35,423 bases of DNA from an uncultured Balneolaceae bacterium (lineage in GTDB: Bacteria; Bacteroidota; Rhodothermia; Balneolales; Balneolaceae): contig CALKWT010000250.1 in the NCBI GenBank assembly GCA_938003885.1, positions 1 to 35,423 on the forward strand. Reading direction: 5' to 3'. Below the pieces are notes generated by a model that saw only the letters and a program-made list of their open reading frames with translations, was not told the DNA's origin and ran no database searches. Each line of letters starts with the position of its first letter. The first letter of the stretch is position 1. The position numbers and the translations under genes are program-made. Of the stretch, positions 26,431 to 34,279 are shown in pieces.

Positions 26431-26460
26431 TTGACTTCCATATCGAAAAGATGGTATATT
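26431..26460 (+). promoter_or_regulatory. promoter of tRNA-Ala
   Basis: TTGACT (26431-26436) and TATATT (26455-26460) are separated by 18 bp, and the overlapping TATATTTA with an upstream TTTG also fits the Bacteroidota pattern with one mismatch. Initiation about 7 bp downstream would precede the tRNA 5' end at 26483 by about 15 nt. Confidence 0.6.
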
Positions 26461-26482
26461 TAAGGCTCTCTTAGTGGATAAT

Positions 26483-26559
26483 GGGGCTATAGCTCAGTTG
26501 GCTAGAGCGTCGCGCTGGCAGTGCGAAGGTCCGGGGTTCGAATCCCCGTAGCTCCACCA
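26483..26559 (+). tRNA. tRNA-Ala (GGC anticodon)
   Basis: A complete 77-nt cloverleaf. The acceptor GGGGCTA pairs with TAGCTCC and includes the alanine identity pair G3:U70. The D arm is AGCTCAGTTGGCTAGAGC. The anticodon stem TCGCG/TGCGA carries loop CTGGCAG with anticodon GGC. The T arm is CGGGG-TTCGAAT-CCCCG, and CCA is encoded. Its 3' part, from the T stem onward, is repeated twice downstream with a 119-bp period. Confidence 0.97.
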
Positions 26560-26819
26560 TAGTATAGTGGTTTTGCGCAACCCTGTACTCTTTGATAGAT
26601 TGTTATTATAGAAGTGGATCGCCGGCGTTGTTCTTGCGAGGACATGCCTCGCGGGTTCGAATCCCCGTAGCTCCACCATAGTACAGTGGTTTTGCAGAAC
26701 CTTGTACTCTTTGATAGATTGGAAGTATTGAAGTGGATCGCCGGCGTTGTTCTTGCGAGGACATGCCTCGCGGGTTCGAATCCCCGTAGCTCCACCATAG
26801 TACAGTGGTTTTGCGCAAC
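26534..26819 (+). repeat. 119-bp tandem array; each unit starts with the tRNA-Ala 3' end
   Basis: Two full units (26534-26652 and 26653-26771) and a 48-bp partial unit (26772-26819) recur at exactly 119 bp; the two full units differ at about 8 positions. Every unit begins GGGTTCGAATCCCCGTAGCT and continues through CCACCA plus about 19 bp beyond the tRNA end. The remainder includes the hairpin GCGAGG-ACATG-CCTCGC directly before the next GGGTTCG. In the second and third copies the outer two T-stem pairs are lost and no D or anticodon arm exists, so these are not tRNA genes. Either repeated attachment-site duplication at the tRNA 3' end or a tandem tRNA-like RNA is possible. Confidence 0.9.
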
Positions 26820-26861
26820 GCACGACGAGGCGGTAAGAAATTTCAGGCTACTTCGTGCGTT
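26817..26861. repeat. 9-bp inverted repeat after the tandem array
   Basis: AACGCACGA (26817-26825) and TCGTGCGTT (26853-26861) are perfect complements flanking 27 nt. The structure starts where the third repeat unit diverges and lies just upstream of the SRP RNA. No T-tract follows; its role is unknown. Confidence 0.5.
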
Positions 26862-26886
26862 AACTATACAGATTGGAAAATTACAT

Positions 26887-26985
26887 GGGGCAAGTTCCAT
26901 ACAGCCAGCTCCCTGTCAAGTCCGTCAGGGTCGGAAGGCAGCAGCGGTAGCAGGTCGTAGCGGCGTGATATGGGTAGCTTGCCCC
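26887..26985 (+). ncRNA. ffs: bacterial small SRP RNA (4.5S type)
   Basis: A 99-nt RNA whose ends GGGGCAAG and CTTGCCCC pair. The conserved Ffh-binding apical domain is present: GTCAGGGTCGGAAGGCAGCA followed by GCGGTAGC, corresponding to the GGAA tetraloop and symmetric/asymmetric internal loops of helix 8. It lacks the Alu domain, as expected for this small class. It forms the signal recognition particle with Ffh for co-translational membrane targeting. It lies on the same strand as tRNA-Ala and ends in a U-rich terminator. Confidence 0.95.
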
Positions 26986-26994
26986 TCTTTTTTT
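26978..26994 (+). terminator. U-tract ending the SRP RNA
   Basis: The closing CTTGCCCC arm of the RNA is followed by TCTTTTTTT (26986-26994), so the terminal stem of the RNA itself acts as the terminator hairpin. Confidence 0.8.
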
Positions 26995-27122
26995 GATTCA
27001 AGTTTCCGGAAACTCCACGAAATAGAAAAATAGAGACAGGGAGTTGAACCCGGCGTTTCCTCCCCCCTGCCTTTCCATAGGCGCTTATTCCAAAAACAGC
27101 ACATGAGCCTACCACTTATTGC

Positions 27123-28091
27123 CTATACCGGCTGAGGACGAAGCTGCTTTTCGATGTGTTTTGCAATGTGATCAGCATGGATCCGGGTATTTTCAATAAA
27201 GAGACTGTTGGTATCCATGCCTCCGCACACCACACCGGCCACATATAGTCCTGTACGATTGGTTTCAAGGGTTTGCTTGTTATATACCGGCATTCGCTTT
27301 TCATCAGTGGATAATTCAATACCCAGAGCTTCCATCAACCCAAAATGCGGACGATAGCCGGTCATGGCCAATACAAAATCATTTGGAATAGTAATCATCC
27401 CTTCGGGTGTCTTGATATCGACTTCTCCCTCCCTGATCTCGAGTAGTTCTGAATTGAAATGTGCGGTAATCGATCCCTCTTTAATGCGATTTTCGATATC
27501 AGGTTTGACCCAGTACTTGACTCGTGGACTTATTTCAGACTCACGGATGACCATTGTGACGTTTGCACTGCAACGGTAGGTTTCAAGAGCCGCATCAACC
27601 GCAGAGTTTGCAGCACCGACTACCACTACATTCTGCCAGGCATATTTGTGAGGTTCATCATAATAGTGATCTACTTTTTTTAACTCCTCACCCGGAATGT
27701 TCATCAAATTTTCCTGGCCGTAAAAACCGGTAGCAAGAACAACTTTTTGAGCATTGTGATTTCCTTTACTTGTAAGGACAGTAAAATTTCCGTCATTGCC
27801 CTCTACTGATTGGACCTCTTCATACAATCGGATATCCAGCTCAAAATGCTCAGCAGCCCTGCGATAATATTCAAGGGCTTCACTGCGCGTGGGTTTGGGC
27901 CCGTGAGAGATAAACGGAATATTGCCAATCTCCAGTTTATCGGATGTGGAGAAGAACGTCATGTTTACAGGATAATTAAAAATTGAATCAACCAGTGCAC
28001 CACGTTCTATAATCCGGCTTTGAATCCCTCTTTTTTTTAATTCAATTGCAACCGCCAGGCCAATCGGCCCGGCACCAATAATGACTACCAT
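27123..28091 (-). CDS. YpdA-family FAD/NAD(P)-binding oxidoreductase
   Basis: A thioredoxin-reductase-like flavoprotein resembling YpdA, the putative bacillithiol-disulfide reductase. The start is set at MVVIIGAGPIGLAVAIELKKRG (ATG complementary to 28089-28091), because this FAD-binding GxGxxG must be near the N-terminus; upstream frame has no family character. The product is 322 residues, as usual for YpdA. Further motifs are SIFNYPVNMTFFSTSDKLEIG, VVLATGFYG, the NADPH-binding VVVVGAANSAVDAALE, and the C-terminal GLYVAGVVCGGMDTNSLFIENTRIHADHIAKHI. There is no CxxC redox pair, consistent with YpdA. Whether this organism makes bacillithiol is not shown here. It is convergent with the SRP RNA gene. 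Confidence 0.9.
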   Translation of the reverse strand: MVVIIGAGPIGLAVAIELKKRGIQSRIIERGALVDSIFNYPVNMTFFSTSDKLEIGNIPFISHGPKPTRSEALEYYRRAAEHFELDIRLYEEVQSVEGNDGNFTVLTSKGNHNAQKVVLATGFYGQENLMNIPGEELKKVDHYYDEPHKYAWQNVVVVGAANSAVDAALETYRCSANVTMVIRESEISPRVKYWVKPDIENRIKEGSITAHFNSELLEIREGEVDIKTPEGMITIPNDFVLAMTGYRPHFGLMEALGIELSTDEKRMPVYNKQTLETNRTGLYVAGVVCGGMDTNSLFIENTRIHADHIAKHIEKQLRPQPV

Positions 28092-28416
28092 AAACAATTT
28101 TTTTGATATTAAAGAACAGAATAAATATACGGAAATTTCCCCTGATATGTTTTGGCGCAGAACGGGTAGACGGGAATGACATTCGCCTCTATCATGGCGG
28201 AACTTCAAGTGGGTCTGTGACTGTCACTCAGATCAACCTGGGTTCAGTGGGTCAATAAAGACTTAGTGAGAATCGGAATAATGCACTCGTCCAGATTGCG
28301 TGATTGCACACGGGGTACGGAAATTATTTGCAGTTAAATATATATATATATAATGTGTCGTAAGCATAACTTTTTTAAGAAAAAATAGTAATATGAATTA
28401 GATATATTTTTTTCTA
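28092..28416. other. intergenic region with a possible coding remnant and an AT run
   Basis: This 325-bp spacer is between ypdA and the small-peptide gene. A plus-strand frame ending at TAA 28256-28258 reads DGNDIRLYHGGTSSGSVTVT and onward. It looks protein-like but has no identifiable start, and could be the end of a lost extracellular protein. An alternating TA tract runs at about 28337-28353, followed by A+T-rich sequence that probably holds the promoter for the small peptide gene. Confidence 0.4.
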
Positions 28417-28617
28417 ATGTCCATATCGTTAATTGTACTAACTGCAGTTGCGTTCATTTCAATAGATGTGGAGGAGGCACAGGGCAGTACCTCTGATTAT
28501 ATAACTGTGCCTTATCAATGCAAATCAGGAGAAACTGTGCTAAGGTGTGATTTTGGTGGAAGTGGATGTGATATATCCGGACAACCACTATGCAAAAGTG
28601 AACCGGGGCAAAATTAA
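28417..28617 (+). CDS. small Cys-containing secreted peptide (NVEALA-like?), 5' end probably damaged
   Basis: A 66-residue frame: hydrophobic SISLIVLTAVAFISI, a VEEAQG segment, then a mature part with four Cys (YQC, LRC, SGC, PLC). The layout (signal-like helix, VE-A motif, short Cys-bearing tail) recalls NVEALA-type peptides of Bacteroidota, though the motif is not exact. An upstream in-frame ATG (28393) gives M-N-stop-IYFFL; if TAG were AAG or AAA the product would start MNKIYFFLMSISLIVLTA, a textbook signal peptide. The present gene may therefore be a nonsense mutant, or use the internal ATG. The next fragment begins 3 bp after the stop. Function unknown. Confidence 0.45.
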   Translation: MSISLIVLTAVAFISIDVEEAQGSTSDYITVPYQCKSGETVLRCDFGGSGCDISGQPLCKSEPGQN

Positions 28618-28620
28618 TTT

Positions 28621-28864
28621 ATGCTGAAAGATGATTTGAATGTCGGGCTTTTACCCAGATGGCCTCTGGCACGAATAGAAAACAAACTTATTTGGGTTCG
28701 GGAGCCCTCTTCACTGTTAGCTTTTGTGGAACGAAAAAAAACAGAGTAAGGACATGCAGGCCTGGCAGGTTTTTGAAAAAGAAAACCCGAAACATATTTC
28801 CTTTGCGAACAGCATCACACCTGATGACAACCCCTACTTCGTCGTAACAGAGATAGGTTTTTAG
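28621..28864 (+). pseudogene. frameshifted C-terminal remnant, possibly six-bladed beta-propeller protein
   Basis: Two short frames join across an A8 run (28734-28741). The first, from ATG 28621, reads VGLLPRWPLARIENKLIWVR and then EPSSLLAFVERKK. The second, in the next frame and ending at TAG 28862-28864, reads MQAWQVFEKENPKHISFANS and then ITPDDNPYFVVTEIGF. Removing one A would give a continuous polypeptide of about 80 residues. The DDNP-hydrophobic end resembles the last strand of the Bacteroidota six-bladed beta-propeller proteins that often sit next to NVEALA-type peptides. The rest of such a gene is missing, implying a deletion. The family link is from memory and tentative. Confidence 0.4.
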
Positions 28865-29376
28865 CAATAGGTAGGGATTAATAAAAAAAGGTGCCCATTG
28901 AATTCTCCTGCATTGTAAAAACAAAGTCTGAGATTGCAACTCTTTCAATGAGTGCCCTAACTATTCTATCAGACATACTCTATATAGCTTGAAGCACTTA
29001 CATTCCCAACCAGAACATAAAACGAACAGCTGATCAATAGACACTGTTTAGGGAGAAAGGCGAGTGTGTCCCACTTTGATTTATGGGAAGGACAAGTGCC
29101 ACAGATTCATTCTATTCCACTTGCCGGGAAGTTCGAGGAGGGAAGTGGATGGAATGGTACCCCATGTAGTACGACAATCCGGGTGGAACAGGATAGGCGT
29201 TTCTGAATCAAGATTTGGGCATCAGGCCGGCAGGGATTCATACAGACGAGAGAGTGTCGGAGGCGTGTCGGGAGTCATCAAGATGTAGGATATTGCTGTG
29301 GAAAATGGCTGGTGCCGGAAAACACAATAACGGTTATTAAATCGCCAATTCTTTCCCTATTTTTTCTAATTCTTCA
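28865..29376. other. non-coding stretch upstream of ppx
   Basis: About 510 bp with no convincing gene. Short open stretches occur (for example ending LSMSALTILSDILYIA near 28990, and SHFDLWEGQVPQIHSIPLAG near 29070-29130), but none has a start, ribosome-binding site or family features. With the preceding 450 bp it forms the least gene-dense part of the window and looks like decayed accessory DNA. The ppx promoter should lie at the right end. Confidence 0.5.
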
Positions 29377-30969
29377 ATGAAAAATGTTTACATGGGAAAT
29401 AACATTACCGGACCGCTTCGAAGAATAACCGCAATAGACCTGGGTACCAACTCCTTCCATGCCATTATTGTGGATATCTACTTGGATGGCAGTTTTTATA
29501 CCGTGGATACTTTGAAAGAGATGGTACTTCTGAAAGATAAAGAGAGTGGAAAGTACCTCTCAGAGAAAGCGATGGAGAGGGGAATGGAAGCGTTAAGAAG
29601 AATAAAAAAGTTGAGTGACAGCCGCGGCGCAGAACTAATACTTGCATATGCAACAAGTGCCATCAGGGAGGCGGTTAACGGAGGTGAGTTTATCCAGCAG
29701 GTAATCGACGAGACAGGGATTAAAATTAACGCAATACCGGGCCGGATTGAAGCTGAGTTAATCGGAATCGCCGTTCAGCATGGGGTAAAGATGTCGGAGG
29801 AACCGGCTCTCATCATGGATATCGGCGGTGGAAGTGTGGAATTTATTATAGCGAATCATCAGAAAATCTTCTACCTGAGAAGTAAAAAGATAGGGGTTGC
29901 CAGAATAACGGCAGATCACCTGCATCACGATCCTGTCACGGAGGAAGAAATTGAAGCTTTGGAGACCTACTTTCAGGATCAACTTACCGAGGTGGCTCAG
30001 GCTTTTGCCATGAACAGATGTGTAAAATTGATCGGCTCTTCCGGAACCATGCAGAACATAGCCTCTATGATTGCATATACAAAAGGAAATCATCCGGAAC
30101 TTTCTCTTAATGAGTATACCCTGAAAGCGGAAGATTTCTACACTTTTTACGATGATGTAATCGGGATGAATGCCCGTCAAAGAGCCAAATTGAAAGGGCT
30201 GGATGAGAAACGGATCAGTTTGTTGCCTGCAGGGCTGGTACTGGTAAGATTCGTTTTAAAAACGTTTGGGATCGAAGAACTGAAGATTTCTGATCAGGCA
30301 CTGCGCGAGGGCATTATTCTGAGATATATAAAGCGGGATCTGGCTGGTATTAAAAAATTAACACCCATTGACAATCCACGCCGGAGAAGTGTCATGGAAT
30401 TGGTACACAAATACCGCTGGCATAAAAAACACTCCACCCACGTAGCGGATATGGCACTGCAACTGTTCGACTACTACAGGAAGGATCTCGGCTTAAGTGA
30501 GACAGATCGGGAGTTGCTTGAATTTGCCGCTTTCATGCACGATATCGGCTACCTTATCTCCCACAGGAAGCATCATAAACATGCCCTCTATCTTATTCGG
30601 AATGCTGATTTAAGAGGGTTTACAGAAGAGGAGATCGACATCATGGCCCATACAGCCAGATATCACAGAAGATCTGCACCTAACGCACGTCATGAGCATT
30701 ATAACAGACTTGAGAAGCAGGTTCAGCAAAGAATCAGAAAACTGTCCGGGATCCTGCGGATTGCAGACGGCCTTGATCGAAGCCACTATCAGAATGTGAG
30801 AAAAATCGAGATCAGCAAAGAGCGGGATCATGTTCTTATTGAAGTGGAATCAGAGGATGATCCGCAGCTGGAAATTTGGGGAGCCTCACGGAAAAAAAAT
30901 CTGCTGGAAGAGGTAACTGGTTGCGCCATCACCATTCAGGCCATGAGAGAACGTCCGTTCCGGCTATGA
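29377..30969 (+). CDS. ppx: Ppx/GppA phosphatase with C-terminal HD domain
   Basis: Exopolyphosphatase / guanosine-pentaphosphate phosphohydrolase family; it releases orthophosphate from polyphosphate or converts pppGpp to ppGpp. The 530 residues comprise an ASKHA fold (about 15-320) with AIDLGTNSFHAIIVDI (phosphate-1 loop), YATSAIREA with the catalytic Glu (E98), MDIGGGSVEFI, and LIGSSGTMQNIA. An HD-like domain (about 340-520) follows, with HSTHVADMALQLFD, AFMHDIGY (H388-D389) and a His-rich HRKHHKHA. This matches the long Ppx form, as in E. coli. Met6 is an alternative start. It is convergent with the small membrane protein gene with only 18 bp between. Ppx and GppA cannot be separated by sequence alone. 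Confidence 0.93.
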   Translation: MKNVYMGNNITGPLRRITAIDLGTNSFHAIIVDIYLDGSFYTVDTLKEMVLLKDKESGKYLSEKAMERGMEALRRIKKLSDSRGAELILAYATSAIREAVNGGEFIQQVIDETGIKINAIPGRIEAELIGIAVQHGVKMSEEPALIMDIGGGSVEFIIANHQKIFYLRSKKIGVARITADHLHHDPVTEEEIEALETYFQDQLTEVAQAFAMNRCVKLIGSSGTMQNIASMIAYTKGNHPELSLNEYTLKAEDFYTFYDDVIGMNARQRAKLKGLDEKRISLLPAGLVLVRFVLKTFGIEELKISDQALREGIILRYIKRDLAGIKKLTPIDNPRRRSVMELVHKYRWHKKHSTHVADMALQLFDYYRKDLGLSETDRELLEFAAFMHDIGYLISHRKHHKHALYLIRNADLRGFTEEEIDIMAHTARYHRRSAPNARHEHYNRLEKQVQQRIRKLSGILRIADGLDRSHYQNVRKIEISKERDHVLIEVESEDDPQLEIWGASRKKNLLEEVTGCAITIQAMRERPFRL

Positions 30970-30987
30970 TTCTACCGGAGCAACCGG

Positions 30988-31410
30988 TTACGGGCTCTGT
31001 TTCGACTGACTCTTCTTGAGCTGCTGAATATACTCATACCGGACTCGTATTCCGTGGGTATGGCCCAGATTCATTCCGAGGAAGACACCTGCTATCAGGA
31101 AGAGAATGATCACGGGATCTCGTTCCATGATAAAGTCACCTACGAGAATCATCCAGAGTGCAGGAGGCAGAAAAATCAACCCGGCCAGGGCCATGTAACT
31201 TTTGGTAGGGGCGGGTACTTTCTTTATATACCTCTTGATCGCTGTATAGGTGATATTAAAATAGACTGCCCCAAAAACCAGGCCCCAGATCAACAAAACA
31301 ACAAGAGTGGATTCGGTCATGTGGAGAAATTGGTAGGAGAAGATCATGATCGCGAGTGAGATCAACACCGCCCAGGTGGAATAAGCAAAAAATCGTGCAC
31401 CGTCTAACAT
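30988..31410 (-). CDS. four-helix membrane protein of unknown function
   Basis: A 140-residue protein with four hydrophobic segments (about 8-28, 34-53, 71-92, 99-118), a basic loop after helix 2 (AIKRYIKKVPAPTK) and a charged C-terminal tail (RVRYEYIQQLKKSQSKQSP). No known motif was recognised. It is the last gene of the leftward run ftsB-ROK-lptD, starting 31 bp after the lptD stop, so it may be cotranscribed with envelope-biogenesis genes. That position is the only clue to function. Confidence 0.75.
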   Translation of the reverse strand: MLDGARFFAYSTWAVLISLAIMIFSYQFLHMTESTLVVLLIWGLVFGAVYFNITYTAIKRYIKKVPAPTKSYMALAGLIFLPPALWMILVGDFIMERDPVIILFLIAGVFLGMNLGHTHGIRVRYEYIQQLKKSQSKQSP

Positions 31411-31441
31411 GAAAAGAATCAGGGTATGATGAATGTTTTTA

Positions 31442-34264
31442 TTAAAAAGATGAGCGTGGCCTTCTTCCGGTCGGGGAGGAACTTCTTTCCAGGTTATTGA
31501 GTCCCGGTAATTTTTGGAACAGACTTTGAATCTGCCCGCCCGTCAGGCTAAGCCGGAAGCTGTAATACTGAAAATCACCAAATGGACTAAATTGAAAGGA
31601 GAGGTCCCAGCACACCATACTCCGTCGCAGGCTGAACTGTGAAGGGGTGAGCTCCTTTTCAATAAAATCATAACCCATACGAGTCGTAACGCTCCATTTT
31701 GGGGTTAGGTTAAAACGAATGTTATTGGCATTCAATATAGCGGTTTTATTGGCAGGTTGCCCTGGCCTGAATGTTATTCTGTAGCTAAAATCCAGCCCCA
31801 TTTCAAAAGGTGAGCTGAAATCCTGCACCGGACTTGAGAAAAAGCGGCTGTCCACAGGGCCGAAGAACGCCTGATTGTAAGGATCGTAGGGGTTATAGGT
31901 GGGTGTGCTCACCCGCAGACCCCGGCTGCCCTGGCTGATGTTGGTGGAAAGACTCATCCGAAAGTTCAGCGGCCTCAGAAACTTGTTGGTATCCTCCCAG
32001 ATAAACTTATTGATCTGGGTTCCGTTCTCATTCGTGTCGTAAAAGGAGTAGGAGGCATTGGCAGACAGGCGCAGGCCGTCTACAACACGCGAAGAGAGGG
32101 TAATGTTGAGCGGACCGAAGTTAAGGCTGTCTGCGGCGAAATTGTAATTGGATGTAGCGGAGAGGTTGTCGATCAGGCGCAGGTTTTCAGAATTGACTTC
32201 TCCGGTGGAGTCGCGGCGGACGCGTTTGGTTTCAAATATATTGGTGACACCGAAGGACATCGTCTGCTGTTCTCCGGCCGATGGGCCGCCGAAAATCTCC
32301 CCTTCAAAAATAGAGTACGTTTGCGTATTGCCGAGTGTATCGCGCTGAACCTCTCTGTAAAAACCCCACATATCAGAAGAGAAGTCCGGACTATAACTAA
32401 AACTGATATTGGGGCGGACGGTATGCCTCAGCCCTTCAAAATTTCCAATTTTAAGTTGGGATACCCCATAAAAGGTGGTGTTAAATGAGAGATTCGTAGA
32501 AAAATCACGTGCGGTGACAAATCCTTGCTCGACGCGGGTATCAACCCGGTTCTCCTCTTCGTTAAACTCTTTCCTGACGGAGGTGGGGTACCAGTATTCA
32601 TTGTAGCTGGCCCCGGCGCTGACATTGATGAACTGACTCGGGATTAACTGCGACGCACTCAGCTGTGCCCGCTGCACAAAACCGAATTGAAGGTGGCGGT
32701 CATCTCCGGTGGCCTCCCTGTGTTTGGATGGATTCAGTAAGGCTTCAAACCAGTTTACATCAGCCGAATCCCGGTCTGTCGGTGCGAAGTTGTAATTGGA
32801 ACGGAAGTTGTTGTTGTAACTGAACGTGATCCTTTCATAGAAGCGCTCGTTCGCGGAGCTGCTTCCGGATGATTTAAACGGGGTTAACTGTCGCAACGAA
32901 AAGTTCATGTCCGGTCCCGAAAGCCGTGTCGTATTGGTGTTGAACTGCTGATTCAGGTTGGCACTCACGCTGAGATTAAAGTCCCCCTCCGGGTGTGAAT
33001 AGCGGTAACTCATTCGCGACGTGGAGTTGGTCTGAGCACGTTCATCCATATCGTAAGAGTTCCGCCGAAAATAGTCCGCACTCCTCAGGTTGATGTTGGC
33101 ATTGATATTGGAATAGGGTGAGATCTGCTGATCATGCGTGATGGAGATGTTCCGGGTTGTCGTTTCTGTGAATCCGGGGTCGGTGGGTTCGAGTCCGCGC
33201 TCACTTGAGAAACCGAGCACAATATTTCCATTAAAATTGCCGGTTTTTCTGTACTGAAGCCGTGATTCATTGAACACAGTTCCGGATGTAAAAACGTCGA
33301 AGGAGGTTTGAGCGGTCAGGTGATCATTGATATATTGAAACCAACCTAAATTCTGCAGGCCCAATCCCCGTTCCGAGGTGTTTTGAAACATATAGGTCGG
33401 CTCCAGCAGGCCGGACCGCCGCCTTTCGATGCCTCCTGTGGGAACATATCCAAACGGGAATACCAGCGGATAGGGAATATCCAGAATGTACAGACGGGCG
33501 TTGGTAAAGAAAATCTCCTCTTCGTCCACCACCTTCATCCGTTGCGCCTGAATGTAGTAGTACATATGATCAGGCGGACAGGTAGAGTAGATGCCATCTT
33601 CTATAAAAACCTCACTCCGGGAGACATTCTTTACACGTGTTCCGATAAGGTGGCCGTCATCAATATCGAGCTCTGCCACCTCAAACCTTCCTTTTTCTGT
33701 TTCGTAATTGAACGATATTCTTCGACTGCGTATATCCTCATTGTCCCTTTTGAGAACGGGGTAAGAGAGTGTGTCCTGAAGGGAGGGCGTACTGGCGTGC
33801 ACCTCGCTCTTGTCGAGATTCAGTTCAATGATACCTGAAGAGAGTTCACCGCTCTGGTGGCGGACGTTACTGCTTCCAAAAAGTTTTGCAATTCGCTGCT
33901 CACCGAGTGTAAACGTAAGGGAATCCCTGGCTTGAAAGTGTACGGCGTCCGGTATATCCTGCCTCCCCGCTTCCATGCTTTGCGGAGACTGCTCCATGGG
34001 CATCCCCCCGATCGTGTCCGGCTGAAGTTGCTCCGGAATGGTGTCCGCAGCAGTCTCATTCAGATCAGGCTCTGCCGGGGTGGGCAGGGTATCCGCTGGT
34101 GCAGCAGGCAGTTCAGGCTGGATCTGTTCCGGAAGGGTGTCGGGAGGTGTCGTTTGGAGGGTATCCGAAACAACCTGAGCATGTAGAGTTCCCGGCCTTG
34201 TCAACATGATTGAAAAAACAAGAAGCAGGAAAATACAGTAGTTCAGGCTGCAGGATTCATACAT
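31442..34264 (-). CDS. lptD: LPS-assembly protein LptD (OstA family), Bacteroidota type
   Basis: Outer-membrane translocon that inserts LPS into the outer leaflet. The 940-residue protein has a signal peptide (about 1-29, ending LHAQ) and a Pro/Thr/Glu-rich low-complexity linker (about 33-90) with repeated DTLPEQ/DTIPEQ units. The periplasmic OstA-like beta-taco domain includes SLTFTLGEQRIAKLFGSSNV and SSGIIELNLDKSEVHAS. The conserved LptD junction has EDGIYSTCPPDHMYYYIQAQ and YILDIPYPLVFPFGYVP, followed by a long beta-barrel (about 270-940). Only one Cys is evident at the junction, so the E. coli-style disulphide arrangement is not expected. It is 15 bp downstream of the ROK kinase gene. Confidence 0.9.
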   Translation of the reverse strand: MYESCSLNYCIFLLLVFSIMLTRPGTLHAQVVSDTLQTTPPDTLPEQIQPELPAAPADTLPTPAEPDLNETAADTIPEQLQPDTIGGMPMEQSPQSMEAGRQDIPDAVHFQARDSLTFTLGEQRIAKLFGSSNVRHQSGELSSGIIELNLDKSEVHASTPSLQDTLSYPVLKRDNEDIRSRRISFNYETEKGRFEVAELDIDDGHLIGTRVKNVSRSEVFIEDGIYSTCPPDHMYYYIQAQRMKVVDEEEIFFTNARLYILDIPYPLVFPFGYVPTGGIERRRSGLLEPTYMFQNTSERGLGLQNLGWFQYINDHLTAQTSFDVFTSGTVFNESRLQYRKTGNFNGNIVLGFSSERGLEPTDPGFTETTTRNISITHDQQISPYSNINANINLRSADYFRRNSYDMDERAQTNSTSRMSYRYSHPEGDFNLSVSANLNQQFNTNTTRLSGPDMNFSLRQLTPFKSSGSSSANERFYERITFSYNNNFRSNYNFAPTDRDSADVNWFEALLNPSKHREATGDDRHLQFGFVQRAQLSASQLIPSQFINVSAGASYNEYWYPTSVRKEFNEEENRVDTRVEQGFVTARDFSTNLSFNTTFYGVSQLKIGNFEGLRHTVRPNISFSYSPDFSSDMWGFYREVQRDTLGNTQTYSIFEGEIFGGPSAGEQQTMSFGVTNIFETKRVRRDSTGEVNSENLRLIDNLSATSNYNFAADSLNFGPLNITLSSRVVDGLRLSANASYSFYDTNENGTQINKFIWEDTNKFLRPLNFRMSLSTNISQGSRGLRVSTPTYNPYDPYNQAFFGPVDSRFFSSPVQDFSSPFEMGLDFSYRITFRPGQPANKTAILNANNIRFNLTPKWSVTTRMGYDFIEKELTPSQFSLRRSMVCWDLSFQFSPFGDFQYYSFRLSLTGGQIQSLFQKLPGLNNLERSSSPTGRRPRSSF

Positions 34265-34279
34265 GCTTTAAATTAGGCA

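Noticed and set aside
26534..26819. CRISPR array
   Set aside because: The repeats are contiguous 119-bp units, not short repeats with unique spacers, and they derive from a tRNA 3' end. No cas gene is present.
26494..26900. Several minus-strand open frames across the tRNA-Ala and tandem repeats, with peptides such as GGATGIRTPDLRTASA
   Set aside because: They are antisense to a tRNA and to tRNA-derived repeats; this peptide type is a well-known spurious annotation from tRNA genes. They only stay open because the repeat lacks stops.
27001..27055. tRNA or tmRNA 3' end on the minus strand, from a T-arm-like GGGTTCAACTCCC
   Set aside because: The stem extends only three pairs, there is no CCA, and no matching acceptor 5' strand exists. 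The palindrome AGTTTCCGGAAACT at 27001-27014 has no T-tract, so I did not call it a terminator.
28092..28208. N-terminal extension of the YpdA-like protein to 361 residues
   Set aside because: The FAD-binding motif of this family lies at the extreme N-terminus, and the extra 39 residues have no family character. The ATG at 28089-28091 fits.
29064..29288. 74-codon plus-strand frame in the gap before ppx
   Set aside because: No start context, no motif, and overlapping frames are equally open. Treated as non-coding or decayed sequence.
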